From Halomonas sp. HAL1 (lineage in GTDB: Bacteria; Pseudomonadota; Gammaproteobacteria; Pseudomonadales; Halomonadaceae): 64,000 nt of DNA. Below, piece by piece: positions 1 through 9,049 of this stretch; positions within the stretch are counted from its first letter, which is position 1; every line of letters begins with the position of its first letter. The notes under the pieces were generated by a model. That model had not been told where the DNA came from. It searched no databases and saw only the letters and a list, made by a program, of their open reading frames with translations. The translations under genes and the position numbers were made by a program. The stretch is from NCBI RefSeq assembly GCF_030544485.1, contig NZ_CP130610.1:992001-1056000 (forward strand), written 5' to 3'.

Positions 1-105
1 TAGGGCAGTACTAAGCTGCTTTTCAAATAGCGTTTCAAAGTCGCCGTGCTGGTCGACGACTTCTGGATAAGCATCGCCGGTTTTAACGATTAATACACAG
101 GCCAT
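1..105 (-). CDS. Class I glutamine amidotransferase, N-terminal fragment
   Basis: The window begins inside a minus-strand gene; only its first 35 codons are present. The start (MACVLIVKTGDAYPEVVDQHGDFE) has the short hydrophobic strand followed by a T-G-D-x-x-P turn and a GDFE motif that resemble the N-termini of stand-alone class I (GMP-synthase-like) glutamine amidotransferases. The catalytic Cys-His-Glu triad would lie outside the window, so function cannot be confirmed. It is divergent from tpx across about 135 bp. Confidence 0.45.
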   Translation of the reverse strand, partial: MACVLIVKTGDAYPEVVDQHGDFETLFEKQLSTAL

Positions 106-241
106 ATCACTCCCTCGGTACGATGAAACGCAAATGTTAAACAAAGGTCTTTCAGGAAGAGCACAAAGGCATGATGATAGCCTACCATGGCCTCTTGGAT
201 GGTAAGAATTCATTCGTTATTAACGACATAAGGAAACGACA

Positions 242-742
242 ATGCAACAAATTACCCGTGCGGGCGAGCCGCTGGATGTGGCTGGCACACTGCCTGCTAA
301 AGATCAGGCAGCACCGGAAATGACGCTGACCAACACTGAGCTGCAAGACGTTACGCTTGCGACCTATGCGGGCAAGCGTAAGGTGCTTAATATTATTCCC
401 AGTGTGGATACGCCTACCTGCGCGATGTCGACGCGTCGCTTTAACGAACTGGCCTCTAACCTTGCTGACACCGTGGTATTGGTAGTTTCGGCTGATTTAC
501 CCTTCGCTGCCAAACGCTTCTGCGGTGCAGAAGGACTGGATAATGTTGAAACGCTGTCTACTTTCCGCCACCCAGAGTTTCGTGAAGACTGGGGCGTCGC
601 GTTGTGTAATAACTCGATGGAGGGGCTGTGTGCCCGTGCGGTAGTGGTGCTGGATGCCGATAATCGCGTGCTACACAGTGAGTTGGTAAGCGAGCTGAAA
701 AACGAACCAGATTACGACGCAGCGTTAGCCGTCTTGAGCTGA
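242..742 (+). CDS. tpx: Thiol peroxidase Tpx
   Basis: An atypical 2-Cys peroxiredoxin of 166 residues that reduces H2O2 and alkyl hydroperoxides using thioredoxin. The peroxidatic cysteine is Cys60 in the family motif SVDTPTC, with the downstream RRFNE element, and the resolving cysteine is Cys94 in FCGAEGLDN, matching the Cys61/Cys95 pair of the E. coli enzyme. Length is normal for the family. AAGGAA lies 7 nt ahead of the ATG. The 3' end overlaps the convergent amidotransferase gene by 18 nt. Family membership is secure; the site of action (periplasm or cytoplasm) is not evident because no signal peptide is visible. Confidence 0.96.
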   Translation: MQQITRAGEPLDVAGTLPAKDQAAPEMTLTNTELQDVTLATYAGKRKVLNIIPSVDTPTCAMSTRRFNELASNLADTVVLVVSADLPFAAKRFCGAEGLDNVETLSTFRHPEFREDWGVALCNNSMEGLCARAVVVLDADNRVLHSELVSELKNEPDYDAALAVLS

Positions 743-1423
743 CAGCAGGCGTTTTCTAGCATGACGTCGTGAAGCCGTCACCAGCGCGCGAATCAAGCGC
801 TGCTGGGGGCGGTTGAAAATCAGCCATTCGGGGTGCCACTGCACGCCAATCAAAAACTCATGTTCACGTGACTCGATGCCCTGTACCAAGCCGTCCCGGT
901 CGCGGGCGACAATCTCTATCCCTTTGCCTGCGCCATAAACAGCTTGGTGATGCAGGCTGTTAACCCGGCACCACGTCACGCCGAGCAATCGGTGTAGTTT
1001 ACTCGCGCCGACAATATCGACGGTTTTGCGCGGCAGTACCGTACGGCGTCGTTTTAGCCCTTCATGCGTGGTGTAAATATCCGGGTCTAGAGTGCCACCT
1101 AGGTGGACGTTGATTAATTGTGCCCCCCGGCAAATGCCCAGCACGGGCGTATGCAGCGGAATAAACCGTTCAAGCAGCGCAAGCTCCAATTCATCCCGTG
1201 CCGGGTCGAGACGTACATCCAGCTGCACTTCGCCACCGTAAAGGTGGGCCTGAATATCATCACCGCCACCAATGATTAATCCATCTAAATGGTCAGGCTG
1301 GGGGCGTGAAGGCGATAACCGCAGCGGTTTGCCGCCATGGCGCCAGACGGCGAACCAATCAAACCACCATGCTAAGTGGCTTTTGCGGTCAGAGGTGGTT
1401 ATTCCGATAAGCGGCCGAGACAT
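725..1423 (-). CDS. Class I glutamine amidotransferase, PuuD-like (peptidase C26)
   Basis: 232 residues with the complete class I triad: nucleophile Cys98 in GICRGAQ, and His197 and Glu199 in GVQWHPEW. GGGDD near residue 53 and the INVHLGGTL segment after the nucleophile are typical of gamma-glutamyl-gamma-aminobutyrate hydrolases (PuuD type), which cleave gamma-glutamyl amide bonds. Its immediate upstream neighbour on the same strand is an amidoligase-family gene only 70 bp away, so the pair probably makes and breaks one gamma-glutamyl-type amide. That coupling is inference; the puu genes for putrescine use are not here. The 3' end overlaps tpx by 18 nt. Confidence 0.85.
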   Translation of the reverse strand: MSRPLIGITTSDRKSHLAWWFDWFAVWRHGGKPLRLSPSRPQPDHLDGLIIGGGDDIQAHLYGGEVQLDVRLDPARDELELALLERFIPLHTPVLGICRGAQLINVHLGGTLDPDIYTTHEGLKRRRTVLPRKTVDIVGASKLHRLLGVTWCRVNSLHHQAVYGAGKGIEIVARDRDGLVQGIESREHEFLIGVQWHPEWLIFNRPQQRLIRALVTASRRHARKRLLSAQDG

Positions 1424-1493
1424 GCAGGTGGTTACTCACTGTGGCAAGAAATAAAGTTGAAAAATGTGAAGTCGAAAATGAGACATTAAAAAA

Positions 1494-2504
1494 TTAGCGC
1501 TCACGACGCAGCCAACGGCCCAGTTTCTCTTTTACGCGGGTCAGCATCGGTCGGTTATGTTCGGCAATATACTCAGCGCAGCGAGCGAGCAGCACCTCCG
1601 AGTTAGCGGCAAGTTTCTCAACTTCCACCCAGCGGTTCCACTCCATTGCCGAGCCCCAACCCGGTTGGGAAAGTTGGGCGTTGGGTAAGCGATAGTGAAA
1701 AGTGGGGCGTGGTTTCGTGAGTTGAGCATGCAGCAACTCATGGCCATGGTCAGGGCGCAGATAAGCAAACAGCGGCAACATATCCAGCTCACGGTTGCGC
1801 GTTGGATTATGATGCAGGTAGTCGTCAATCAAGGTATCCAGATCAGGTGAGTAGCGGCTATCCAGGACCTTTAGCGCGTATGCTTTGTGAAAGGGGTTGG
1901 CATGGGGCAGCACCTCGCGGGTAATATCGACTTTAATTTCATCGCGCAGCCATCCGGCAAGTAATAAATACGCGCGCAGCATGGCAAGCAAATAGTCGGC
2001 ATCAAAGCGCTCTACTTCAGGGTTTAGATGCAACCCGAACCCATACATCAAGCTAGCATCGGTGCCCTTGGCGCCGTGCTCTCTCAGTGCTTCAAACAGC
2101 GCGTCTAAATCTTCAAGTTCATTCCAGGGCACTGGTGGGCAAACAATTTCGGTAGGCACTAGGCCAGTGACCATATCACCAATCAGTTCGCGGGTTTTTT
2201 GATGGAACTGGATTCGTCGTTGGTGCTGGTGGCGCGCCCACTCGCTGTCTTGAGCGTGAGGGTCTTCAAGTAGGGCTTTGTCAGGGTGAGCGTACTGAGT
2301 GTCGAGTTCAATGCCAAATTCGCCCCAGCGGGTATTCTCTACTAGTAGCCGATGAGGGCTTACCACGTTAAGCTCCCCGCCAAACAGTTCACGTACGATC
2401 ATCGCCGTGTCTCGGGGTGGCAGGCCAGCAAATTCAATTTCGACGCCAACCTGCCGGATATTCCCATGACTGTTTAAGCGGTTAGGTGGAGCTTGTAGCG
2501 TCAT
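1494..2504 (-). CDS. Amidoligase-family protein (COOH-NH2 ligase of the glutamine-synthetase fold)
   Basis: 336 residues. The N-terminal VGVEIEFAGL segment (residues about 19-28) is the hallmark of the amidoligase_2 group, where the GxEIEF strand supplies acidic metal/ATP ligands as in gamma-glutamyl-cysteine ligases. Further conserved-looking stretches are GIELDTQY near residue 64 and GFGLHLNPEV near residue 155, whose His and Asn are typical active-site positions. Such enzymes join a carboxylate to an amine using ATP; the substrates are unknown. RBS AAGGA sits 7-8 nt before the ATG. It is divergent from the MscS gene and probably cotranscribed with the downstream amidotransferase. Confidence 0.8.
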   Translation of the reverse strand: MTLQAPPNRLNSHGNIRQVGVEIEFAGLPPRDTAMIVRELFGGELNVVSPHRLLVENTRWGEFGIELDTQYAHPDKALLEDPHAQDSEWARHQHQRRIQFHQKTRELIGDMVTGLVPTEIVCPPVPWNELEDLDALFEALREHGAKGTDASLMYGFGLHLNPEVERFDADYLLAMLRAYLLLAGWLRDEIKVDITREVLPHANPFHKAYALKVLDSRYSPDLDTLIDDYLHHNPTRNRELDMLPLFAYLRPDHGHELLHAQLTKPRPTFHYRLPNAQLSQPGWGSAMEWNRWVEVEKLAANSEVLLARCAEYIAEHNRPMLTRVKEKLGRWLRRER

Positions 2505-2647
2505 CTCGGCATCCTTGAGGTGAACGTTTAAGCATCCAGCCTATCATAGTCACGCGTTGAGGCTGAGTGCATTCCTAAGGGCTATAAACTAAAGCGGCGG
2601 TAAACGGTAAGCAGGACGCCATTCAGATTAATATTCAGGAGTAAGGC

Positions 2648-5152
2648 GTGCGACAGCACTGGTTAATTAGCGCGGTAATAGGCGTTGTCTTGTTTGTATT
2701 GGCGAGCCTAGTACTGACGAGCATGGCAATCACTCAGGCCCAGGCGCAAGTGGTGTCGATACCCGGTTTGGGGGGTGGCTCTGAGGAACAGGAAGTTGAG
2801 GTCAGCGGCGAAGAGTTCCAGGCCTCGTTAACTGATGTCATCACCATGCTTGAAAACGAGGAGCGGCGCACTGAGCTGCTCACGTCGCTGCGCGAGCTGC
2901 AGGTAACCGCAGATGCTGCCACCGAAGACGAGGGCGTGGTGCGCCAAGGGTTGCTGGGTGCCCTGGCCGATACGCTAAGCGACCTTGGCGATCAGGCGCA
3001 GGCAGGCGACTCGCCGGTTGACCAATGGGCGCGCCAGCTGGTTCAGGGGGCGGACGACTTACGCGCCCTGAACGACGATGCCGACCAAGGCGAAGCCATT
3101 CGTGCGGTTGCTGAAGGAGCTGTACTGGCCCTGGTTTGGATCGGGCTGCTGGTGGTAATGATTGCCTTCGGGCGCATGGTCGCTACCCGTCGAGAGTGGC
3201 CGCTAGATCTGCCACGGGACCCCAAAGCCTGGCTAATGGCGGTGCACTTCTTGCGCCGTATGCTGCCCTGGGCGTTGGCGTTTGCGATTACGCTCGGCAT
3301 TGGCCAAGTATTACCTGATAGCCCTGGGCGGACGCTGGTGCTGGTGGTGGCCTATATCTGCCTATGCGGGCGGGCGCTGTCGGTGGTGTTTGAAACGGTC
3401 ATCGCCTTCTTTAGCCGCGGCCATCGGTTTACGGCGGTTCAACTGCTTCAGCAGCATGCCCTGCGCGGTATGTTTGTGATTGGCGCGTTGATTGCGCTTG
3501 GCGATGCGGTTAATTCCACCCGTCTGGTCGAACTGCTGGGCAGCGAACTATCGAGCTTGGTCTCGGTGCTTTCCAACATGCTGGCGGCGCTGCTTTCAGC
3601 ACGGTTTATTCTTAAATTCAAACGCCCCGTGCGTCATTTGATTTGCAACCGACCGTTCAAACAACGCCGTGACGCCAGCACTGCGGTTGAGATGATCCGC
3701 TCGCTGGGCGGGCTATGGCACATTCCCGCGCTACTCCTGGTCAGTGGTTCGCTGCTGGCGATTTTTATTACCGTTGGCGATGTCGGCACTGCGCTGGCGC
3801 GCTCAATTATCTCTGCCAGCCTGCTGGTCCTTACGCTGGTAGTGACCGGGCTGCTGCGCCGCCAAGCGGAGCGGATGGGCAAGCGCCGTCACCGTCATCG
3901 TCAAAGCCAATATCGCAAACGCTTAGAGCGTTTCGGCTTTGTTCTCGCCCATATTTTTGCATGGATGGTATTTGCCGAGCTCTCGATGCAAGTATGGGGC
4001 GGTTCATTCTTTGGCTTGGGCCAGCAAGCAGTCGCTAGTGCCCGCATTGGGCAAGCGCTGGTCAGTCTTGGCGCCACGGTGCTGTTGGCGTGGCTGGTGT
4101 GGATTTTTGCCGACACCGCCATTCAACGGGCGCTTACCTCGTCGGCGCGCTCACGCGGACGGCGGGTCAACCAGGCCCGGGCGCAAACCATCACGCCGAT
4201 GATTCGCAACGTCATCTTTGTAACTATTTTGATTATTGCCGTCATCGCCGGGCTGGCGAACCTGGGTGTCAACGTGACACCGCTGTTAGCCGGTGCTGGT
4301 GTGATTGGTCTGGCGATAGGTTTTGGTGCCCAAACATTAGTGCAGGATTTAATCACCGGCATCTTTATTTTGATCGAAGATTCGCTGGCGGTAGATGACT
4401 TTGTGCAGATCAATAACCACATGGGCACGGTCGAGGGGCTGACGCTGCGCACGGTTCGCCTTCGCGACTTGGACGGGATCGTGCATATCATTACCTTTAG
4501 CCGCATTGAGTCGATTCATAATATGTCTCGGCAGTTCGGCATTGCGCTGATGCGTATCCGTATTCCGTTTGATATGAAAATCGACGATGCCATTACGCTG
4601 ATGCAGGAAACCGCGCAGGAGCTGCGCCGTGACCCGATGATGCGTCACTACATCTGGTCACCACTGGAGATGCAGGGGGTTCAGGGGTTTGAAGATGGCT
4701 GCCCCATCCTGCGTATGCGTTTTCGCACCGCGCCAGAAATGCAGTGGGATGTTTCGCGGGCGTTTAACTTGCTGCTCAAACAGCGCATGGAAGCTCAAGA
4801 GATTGACCTGGGTGTGCCGCGGCTCAGCATCAGTATGGAATCGCGCTCAGAAGACCGCATGGAGGCGACTGCGGGCACGTCGTTTTCGCTGGACAATGGT
4901 GCACCAGAAAGTGAGCAGGGTGAGTCAGACGCTGAGCAAGAAAGCGAAACAAACACAGACGATCATAAGAAACCCGCACCACCGAAGCCGGCACCCCGCC
5001 CAACCAAGGCAGAAATACGGCGCGATGAGCAGGCGCGCAAGCACGATGAAACGCCTAATCGCGCCGCGTCACACCGGCAAAAGCCCCCAGCACAAGGCAA
5101 GCCCCAGGCCGATACCTATGCCAGTACCGGCGGAGAACACGGCGATGAGTAA
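2648..5152 (+). CDS. Mechanosensitive channel, MscS family (large form)
   Basis: 834 residues starting with GTG behind GGAGTAAG. A signal-like segment (about residues 8-35) is followed by a periplasmic helical region to about residue 160, roughly eight or more membrane segments, and the MscS pore and beta domain around residues 525-600: the Gly/Ala-rich helix GAGVIGLAIGFGAQTLVQDL, then GIFILIEDSLAVDDFV and VEGLTLRTVRLRDLDG. This is the larger inner-membrane form related to YbdG/MscK-type channels, expected to open under hypo-osmotic shock. The last 90 residues are a charged Glu/Lys/Pro-rich tail absent from small MscS; its coding sequence overlaps the convergent downstream gene by 84 nt. Confidence 0.93.
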   Translation: MRQHWLISAVIGVVLFVLASLVLTSMAITQAQAQVVSIPGLGGGSEEQEVEVSGEEFQASLTDVITMLENEERRTELLTSLRELQVTADAATEDEGVVRQGLLGALADTLSDLGDQAQAGDSPVDQWARQLVQGADDLRALNDDADQGEAIRAVAEGAVLALVWIGLLVVMIAFGRMVATRREWPLDLPRDPKAWLMAVHFLRRMLPWALAFAITLGIGQVLPDSPGRTLVLVVAYICLCGRALSVVFETVIAFFSRGHRFTAVQLLQQHALRGMFVIGALIALGDAVNSTRLVELLGSELSSLVSVLSNMLAALLSARFILKFKRPVRHLICNRPFKQRRDASTAVEMIRSLGGLWHIPALLLVSGSLLAIFITVGDVGTALARSIISASLLVLTLVVTGLLRRQAERMGKRRHRHRQSQYRKRLERFGFVLAHIFAWMVFAELSMQVWGGSFFGLGQQAVASARIGQALVSLGATVLLAWLVWIFADTAIQRALTSSARSRGRRVNQARAQTITPMIRNVIFVTILIIAVIAGLANLGVNVTPLLAGAGVIGLAIGFGAQTLVQDLITGIFILIEDSLAVDDFVQINNHMGTVEGLTLRTVRLRDLDGIVHIITFSRIESIHNMSRQFGIALMRIRIPFDMKIDDAITLMQETAQELRRDPMMRHYIWSPLEMQGVQGFEDGCPILRMRFRTAPEMQWDVSRAFNLLLKQRMEAQEIDLGVPRLSISMESRSEDRMEATAGTSFSLDNGAPESEQGESDAEQESETNTDDHKKPAPPKPAPRPTKAEIRRDEQARKHDETPNRAASHRQKPPAQGKPQADTYASTGGEHGDE

Positions 5153-5500
5153 CCACGGCCCGCGTAAGCGGCGCCAACGGTTATACAAAGAGACCGCGTG
5201 GTTAACGCGGTCAACCAGTTCGTCGTGACGCGAGATTGCATGATCGGGAGGCAGCGAAAAGTCATTCGCCACATCGCCTTGCCAGTGGGCGCCGTGGCTG
5301 AGCCCCAGGCGTGCGCGTAACTTGCCAATATCGCTCACGGTGTCGTGCAGCGTATCGTAGGCTTCGCGGCGCTCAGCAACGCTAAATATCGCCTCGGCAT
5401 CTTGGCGTAGCGCGCTATGCTGGCAACTCGCCACAGCGTGTTGGATCGCTTGTTCATTAGCCTCGGGAGGGATCGCGAGGCGCTGGTACAAATCGCGCAT
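5069..5500 (-). CDS. Degenerate J-domain-like protein with C-terminal membrane anchor
   Basis: 143 residues. The start, MRDLYQRLAIPPEANEQAIQHAV, mirrors helix I/II of a DnaJ domain, and REAYDTLHD matches helix III-IV, but the HPD tripeptide that stimulates DnaK ATPase is missing (the loop reads SCQHSALRQDAE). A single strongly hydrophobic Gly-rich segment lies at residues 118-143. It follows the minus-strand J-domain gene at 5540 with 39 bp between them, so they are likely one transcript. The 3' end overlaps the MscS gene by 84 nt, unusually long, but the J-like pattern argues it is real. Function unknown. Confidence 0.65.
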   Translation of the reverse strand: MRDLYQRLAIPPEANEQAIQHAVASCQHSALRQDAEAIFSVAERREAYDTLHDTVSDIGKLRARLGLSHGAHWQGDVANDFSLPPDHAISRHDELVDRVNHAVSLYNRWRRLRGPWLLIAVFSAGTGIGIGLGLALCWGLLPV

Positions 5501-5539
5501 AGGGGGCTATGGTTTCTCTTAGGCTAGCGTTGCATGGTC

Positions 5540-6550
5540 TCAATAAGTTTGCATCAAATAATCATAGGCGTTTTTGATACGTTGAAAGCGTGCGGAGGCC
5601 AATGCTACCTGTTGTTCGCTTTCTGAATAATAGCGGTCTGGGTGGTGTAATTGTGCCATACGCCGATAAGCGTGCCGAACCTCTATGCGTGTAGCGCCGG
5701 GGTTTAGTCCCAGAATGGAAAGCGCCCGTGTGGTGCGGTCGGGAGGCGGTGGTGAAGCGCGCTGCTGGCGTGAGTGGTTATTGCGTCGCTCCTCCTGGTA
5801 AGAGCTGCGTTGCTGTTGCGAGTCTTGCTGTCGTGAGCGTTGTTGTTCCCGTTCGGCTTGCTCGCGCTGGCGCTCCTGTTCCTGCTGACGCTGCTGTGCT
5901 TGTTCCCGCGCCTGGCGGGCTTCCTCTTGGCGCCGCTGCTTTTCTTGCTGTTTTTGCTGCTTCTGATGATGGCGTTGCTCTTTCTCTCGCTGCTGCTGTT
6001 CCGCTCGCGCATTGGCCTCTTGTTGCTGCTGTTCCGCCGCTGCGGCATCGCGTGCTTTGCGGGCATGGTAATCTGGGTCGTGGGTTTGCCAATAAGTATC
6101 ACGACTGGGATCTTCTGGGCTGGTCAGCGGTGTGCCCGTCAATTCCTTAAACAGGGTGTTTAAGGTGGTGGGGGCAACGCTTAGTAAGTCCGCTAAAAAG
6201 CGTAAAATATAGTGGTTGGCAAGCGACAACTCGCCATCATCGGTGGCAACCGTAATCGCTTGGTGAATAACGCTTAGGCTACGTTCTTTACCGCACTCTT
6301 TGCGCACGACTTCGGCGGCTAACTGGATCGCTTGCAAGTCTTGGCTATGGGCAATACTCATGACCGGGCCCAGCTCATGCCCGTGGCGAAACTGTGCGGT
6401 TACCTGGGCCAGGCGACGACGGCGCTGACCTTCAGAAACGTGTTGGCGGTGCACCAGCACCCAAGCCAACAACAGCAGGGCTGCCGTATCCACTTGGCTG
6501 CGGCTCTTTAATAACAGCAGCTCAAAGGGTGAAAAACGGGCAATGGACAT
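5540..6550 (-). CDS. J-domain protein with TerB-like N-terminus and Gln/Arg-rich coiled coil
   Basis: 336 residues in three parts. Residues 1-150 are helical and TerB/DjlA-like (a block of acidic and Ala/Leu residues including DGELSLANHYILRFLADLL). Residues about 165-265 are an extreme Gln/Arg/Glu-rich low-complexity coiled coil. Residues 270-336 are a bona fide J domain (LGLNPGATRIEVRHAYRRMAQLHHPDRY) with intact HPD, ending in NAYDYLMQTY. The order TerB then J domain is that of DjlA co-chaperones, but no N-terminal membrane segment is evident. It probably recruits DnaK to a specific client. The RBS GGAGCTAGG precedes the ATG. The unmatched feature is the length of the Gln-rich linker. Confidence 0.8.
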   Translation of the reverse strand: MSIARFSPFELLLLKSRSQVDTAALLLLAWVLVHRQHVSEGQRRRRLAQVTAQFRHGHELGPVMSIAHSQDLQAIQLAAEVVRKECGKERSLSVIHQAITVATDDGELSLANHYILRFLADLLSVAPTTLNTLFKELTGTPLTSPEDPSRDTYWQTHDPDYHARKARDAAAAEQQQQEANARAEQQQREKEQRHHQKQQKQQEKQRRQEEARQAREQAQQRQQEQERQREQAEREQQRSRQQDSQQQRSSYQEERRNNHSRQQRASPPPPDRTTRALSILGLNPGATRIEVRHAYRRMAQLHHPDRYYSESEQQVALASARFQRIKNAYDYLMQTY

Positions 6551-6656
6551 TTCCTAGCTCCACAGATGAAGAGACGGCAGTGATCTTGTACAGCGCCATG
6601 ATTATTTTAGCCATGGTATATCATCACGTTAGGCAAAGGAGTAGGAGATTGGTGGG

Positions 6657-8087
6657 TTGATCAACGTTGATCGTAAAAACAGCTTTCAGCTGCGTCTTAC
6701 TCGGCGGCTCAAGGAAGAGACTTCGCATAACCTCGACGTCTATCTTTTTGTGCCTGGCGAACTGGGGTTAAGTACTCAGCTTATCTCAGAGGAGGCTTTT
6801 TATCATGCCGCCATTCATGTATCGCGCACTTACTACAGTGACGAATACCTACTGCCGCTGGTGCATAGCCGGTTGGCCAGTCGTAATCGTCTGGGGAGTG
6901 ACTCATACCGGTTGAGTTTGAGCTTATACGCCTACCAATACGTGGAAGCGATGGAGCGCACCACGCAAGCGATGTTAGTAAGCGCCAATAAGTTACGTCA
7001 TACCCGCCAACAACAGCGGGAAGAGACCAGTGAGGAGCAAGAAAGTGCGGTTGCCTTACGTGACCAACTGCATGAAATGATCGACTTGAGTGACGGCATT
7101 CTCAAGCGCCTGCGACGCAATCAGCCGGACGATGAAAGCTTCAAAAGATACTTCGCCAATATTGATAACTACCTCTCCTGGTTTACCGAACAGCAGTTAC
7201 TGGCGTTAGTAGCGCATATGCCCCGGGGTGGTGAGTTTACTGAGATTCGTCGACGCTTTATCAGCGTGTGCCACCGGGAGGGCGAACATCGCCGCGAACA
7301 GCAGTATAACGCCGAACGAGTAATGGCGGACCCGACACGCATGTCGAACAAAATGCGCCTACTGCGTCGTTTGATTGAACATCCGATTACCCTGAAGCAA
7401 GAAGCATTGGAGCTCGGCGGCGGTGAACAGAAAGCGGTCAAAGCCCTGGCCACGGCGGTGGTAATGGGGTTTGTGACGTTAGGCGTGCTGCAGTTACGCA
7501 GCGCACTAGGGGATCTTTCGGCGTTATTTGTATTAGCCATGGCGCTGCTCTACGCCATGCGTGAAGTGTTTAAAGATGATTTGCGCAACACCCTATGGCG
7601 CTTGCTGCGTAAAGGCCGACCTAAATGGCGCCGTCAGTATTTAGACCCCACGCGCAATGCTGTGGTGGGTCGCCAACTGGAGTGGTTTGACTACAAGCGC
7701 TTTGCTTCTCTGAAAAGCGATATTCAACAGATGCGTCGCCGCACGGTGGCTCAGCGCGAGGAAATGATTCTTCACTACCGCTCGAGTTCAAGGATGTCGC
7801 CCACGCGCTTTTTAAGTGGTTATGAGCACACCCGCGAAACGCTCACTCTGGATATCTCCATGCTCACGCGGTTAATGAGTAAAGGGAAGCATCACATCTA
7901 CCGGCTTAAAGATGGCCAGGCGGTGCGAGAAAGCGTGGAGCGTCGTCATCTTTTCAATCTGGTGATTCGAGAGACGGGCAGTGAAGACACACCTTATCTC
8001 GCCCGCTGGAAAGTGGTGGTAAGCCGCTCGGGCATTGTCGATATTGAAAAAGTAGCAGAGAGCAGCGTGGTGCAGGAGACCAAATAA
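6657..8087 (+). CDS. Hypothetical membrane protein with central transmembrane hairpin
   Basis: 476 residues, not recognised. A TTG start is preferred because AGGAGTAGGAG ends 9 nt upstream and no in-frame ATG is near. The chain is soluble and helical for about 250 residues, contains an R/K/E-rich region, then two adjacent hydrophobic segments near residues 260-300 (AVVMGFVTLGVLQ and LSALFVLAMALLYAM), followed by a basic soluble C-terminal half. It is divergent from the J-domain gene, with about 100 bp between starts. It may be an inner-membrane scaffold; nothing in the sequence gives a reaction. Confidence 0.75.
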   Translation: MINVDRKNSFQLRLTRRLKEETSHNLDVYLFVPGELGLSTQLISEEAFYHAAIHVSRTYYSDEYLLPLVHSRLASRNRLGSDSYRLSLSLYAYQYVEAMERTTQAMLVSANKLRHTRQQQREETSEEQESAVALRDQLHEMIDLSDGILKRLRRNQPDDESFKRYFANIDNYLSWFTEQQLLALVAHMPRGGEFTEIRRRFISVCHREGEHRREQQYNAERVMADPTRMSNKMRLLRRLIEHPITLKQEALELGGGEQKAVKALATAVVMGFVTLGVLQLRSALGDLSALFVLAMALLYAMREVFKDDLRNTLWRLLRKGRPKWRRQYLDPTRNAVVGRQLEWFDYKRFASLKSDIQQMRRRTVAQREEMILHYRSSSRMSPTRFLSGYEHTRETLTLDISMLTRLMSKGKHHIYRLKDGQAVRESVERRHLFNLVIRETGSEDTPYLARWKVVVSRSGIVDIEKVAESSVVQETK

Positions 8088-8293
8088 GCGAGAGAAAACT
8101 AACAAAGCGCCCTATAAACTGCGCTAGATCAAAACAGTATCAGGCAACGCTTTTAAATAGCTATACAGCATAGGCAAATGGCCACCAGCGAACTAGGCTC
8201 AAAGAACGGGCACTGCGGCTCAGTTTAAAAGAATCAACTACAAGGAGCTGTTTTAAAAGCCCGTCTCAAGGGCTGGGTACAAGGAGGATGACC

Positions 8294-8983
8294 ATGCAAG
8301 CTATCGATATTATGACACCCAAAGTGGTGAGTGTAGGGCCTGACGCTGAAGTGAGCGAAATCGCTCGCCTGTTGCTCCATCACCGTATTAGTGCGGTACC
8401 TGTGGTTGATGCCGAGCATAGAGTGATAGGTATTGTCAGCGAAGGGGATCTAATGCGCCGGGTAGAAGATGACGATGGCCACGGCCGTTCATGGTGGTTA
8501 ACGTTGTTTGCTGGCGGTAAGAGTGCTAGTGACTATGTGAAATCGCATGGTCGTAAAGCGCATGAGGTGATGACCCCCAATCCAATGACCGTTGAAGAGA
8601 ACACGCCGCTACATACGATTGCTCGCTTGTTAGAAAAGCACCGTATCAAGCGCGTGCCTGTGGTACGTGATGGCAAATTGGTCGGCATTGTTAGCCGTGC
8701 TAACTTACTCCAAGGGATGGCCAATGCAGCGGTGGCGCCGACGCAGTCGCCCATGGATGATCGAAAAATTCGCGAGGCTATTCTTAAAGAGGTTGAGGAC
8801 AATACCGGCGTTCAAACCGAAGGCATTAGCGTGATTGTGGATGGTGGTGTTGTCGAAGTTTGGGGGCTGGTTGAATCCCTAGAACAAAAGCAGGCAGTGA
8901 CGGTCGCTGCAGAAAACATTCCTGGGGTAATGAAGGTCGAGAATCATCTGGGCTTAATGCCGCGCGGAGTGGGGTATATATAA
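8294..8983 (+). CDS. Tandem CBS domain plus BON domain protein
   Basis: 229 residues. Two CBS motifs follow each other: MQAIDIMTPKVVSVGPDAEV...HHRISAVPVVD...GIVSEGDLMRR, and VMTPNPMTVEENTPLHTIARLLEKHRIKRVPVV...GIVSRANLL. Together they form a Bateman module that binds adenine nucleotides. A C-terminal BON domain follows (residues about 155-225, VEVWGLVESLEQKQAVTVAAENIPGVMKVENHL), a phospholipid- or ligand-binding fold. The ATG at 8294 is preferred over 8288 since the AGGAGG abuts 8288 directly. Followed by a strong bidirectional terminator. Probably an energy- or stress-sensing regulator; partner unknown. Confidence 0.92.
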   Translation: MQAIDIMTPKVVSVGPDAEVSEIARLLLHHRISAVPVVDAEHRVIGIVSEGDLMRRVEDDDGHGRSWWLTLFAGGKSASDYVKSHGRKAHEVMTPNPMTVEENTPLHTIARLLEKHRIKRVPVVRDGKLVGIVSRANLLQGMANAAVAPTQSPMDDRKIREAILKEVEDNTGVQTEGISVIVDGGVVEVWGLVESLEQKQAVTVAAENIPGVMKVENHLGLMPRGVGYI

Positions 8984-9015
8984 ATGGTGACCTAGTTCGC
9001 CTCTGCGTCCACACC

Positions 9016-9043
9016 AATGCCCGCTATGTTAATAGCGGGCATT
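9016..9043. terminator. Bidirectional rho-independent terminator
   Basis: A perfect 12-bp stem (AATGCCCGCTAT / ATAGCGGGCATT) with a 4-nt GTTA loop followed by T residues, between the convergent CBS-BON gene and the class V aminotransferase gene. A-tract and T-tract on either side let it work for both. Confidence 0.85.
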
Positions 9044-9049
9044 TTCAGC

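Noticed and set aside
5704..6163. Long reading frames opposite the Gln-rich J-domain gene
   Set aside because: They are by-products of the low-complexity CAG/CGC-rich sequence; leucine- or serine-rich products without domains or RBS.
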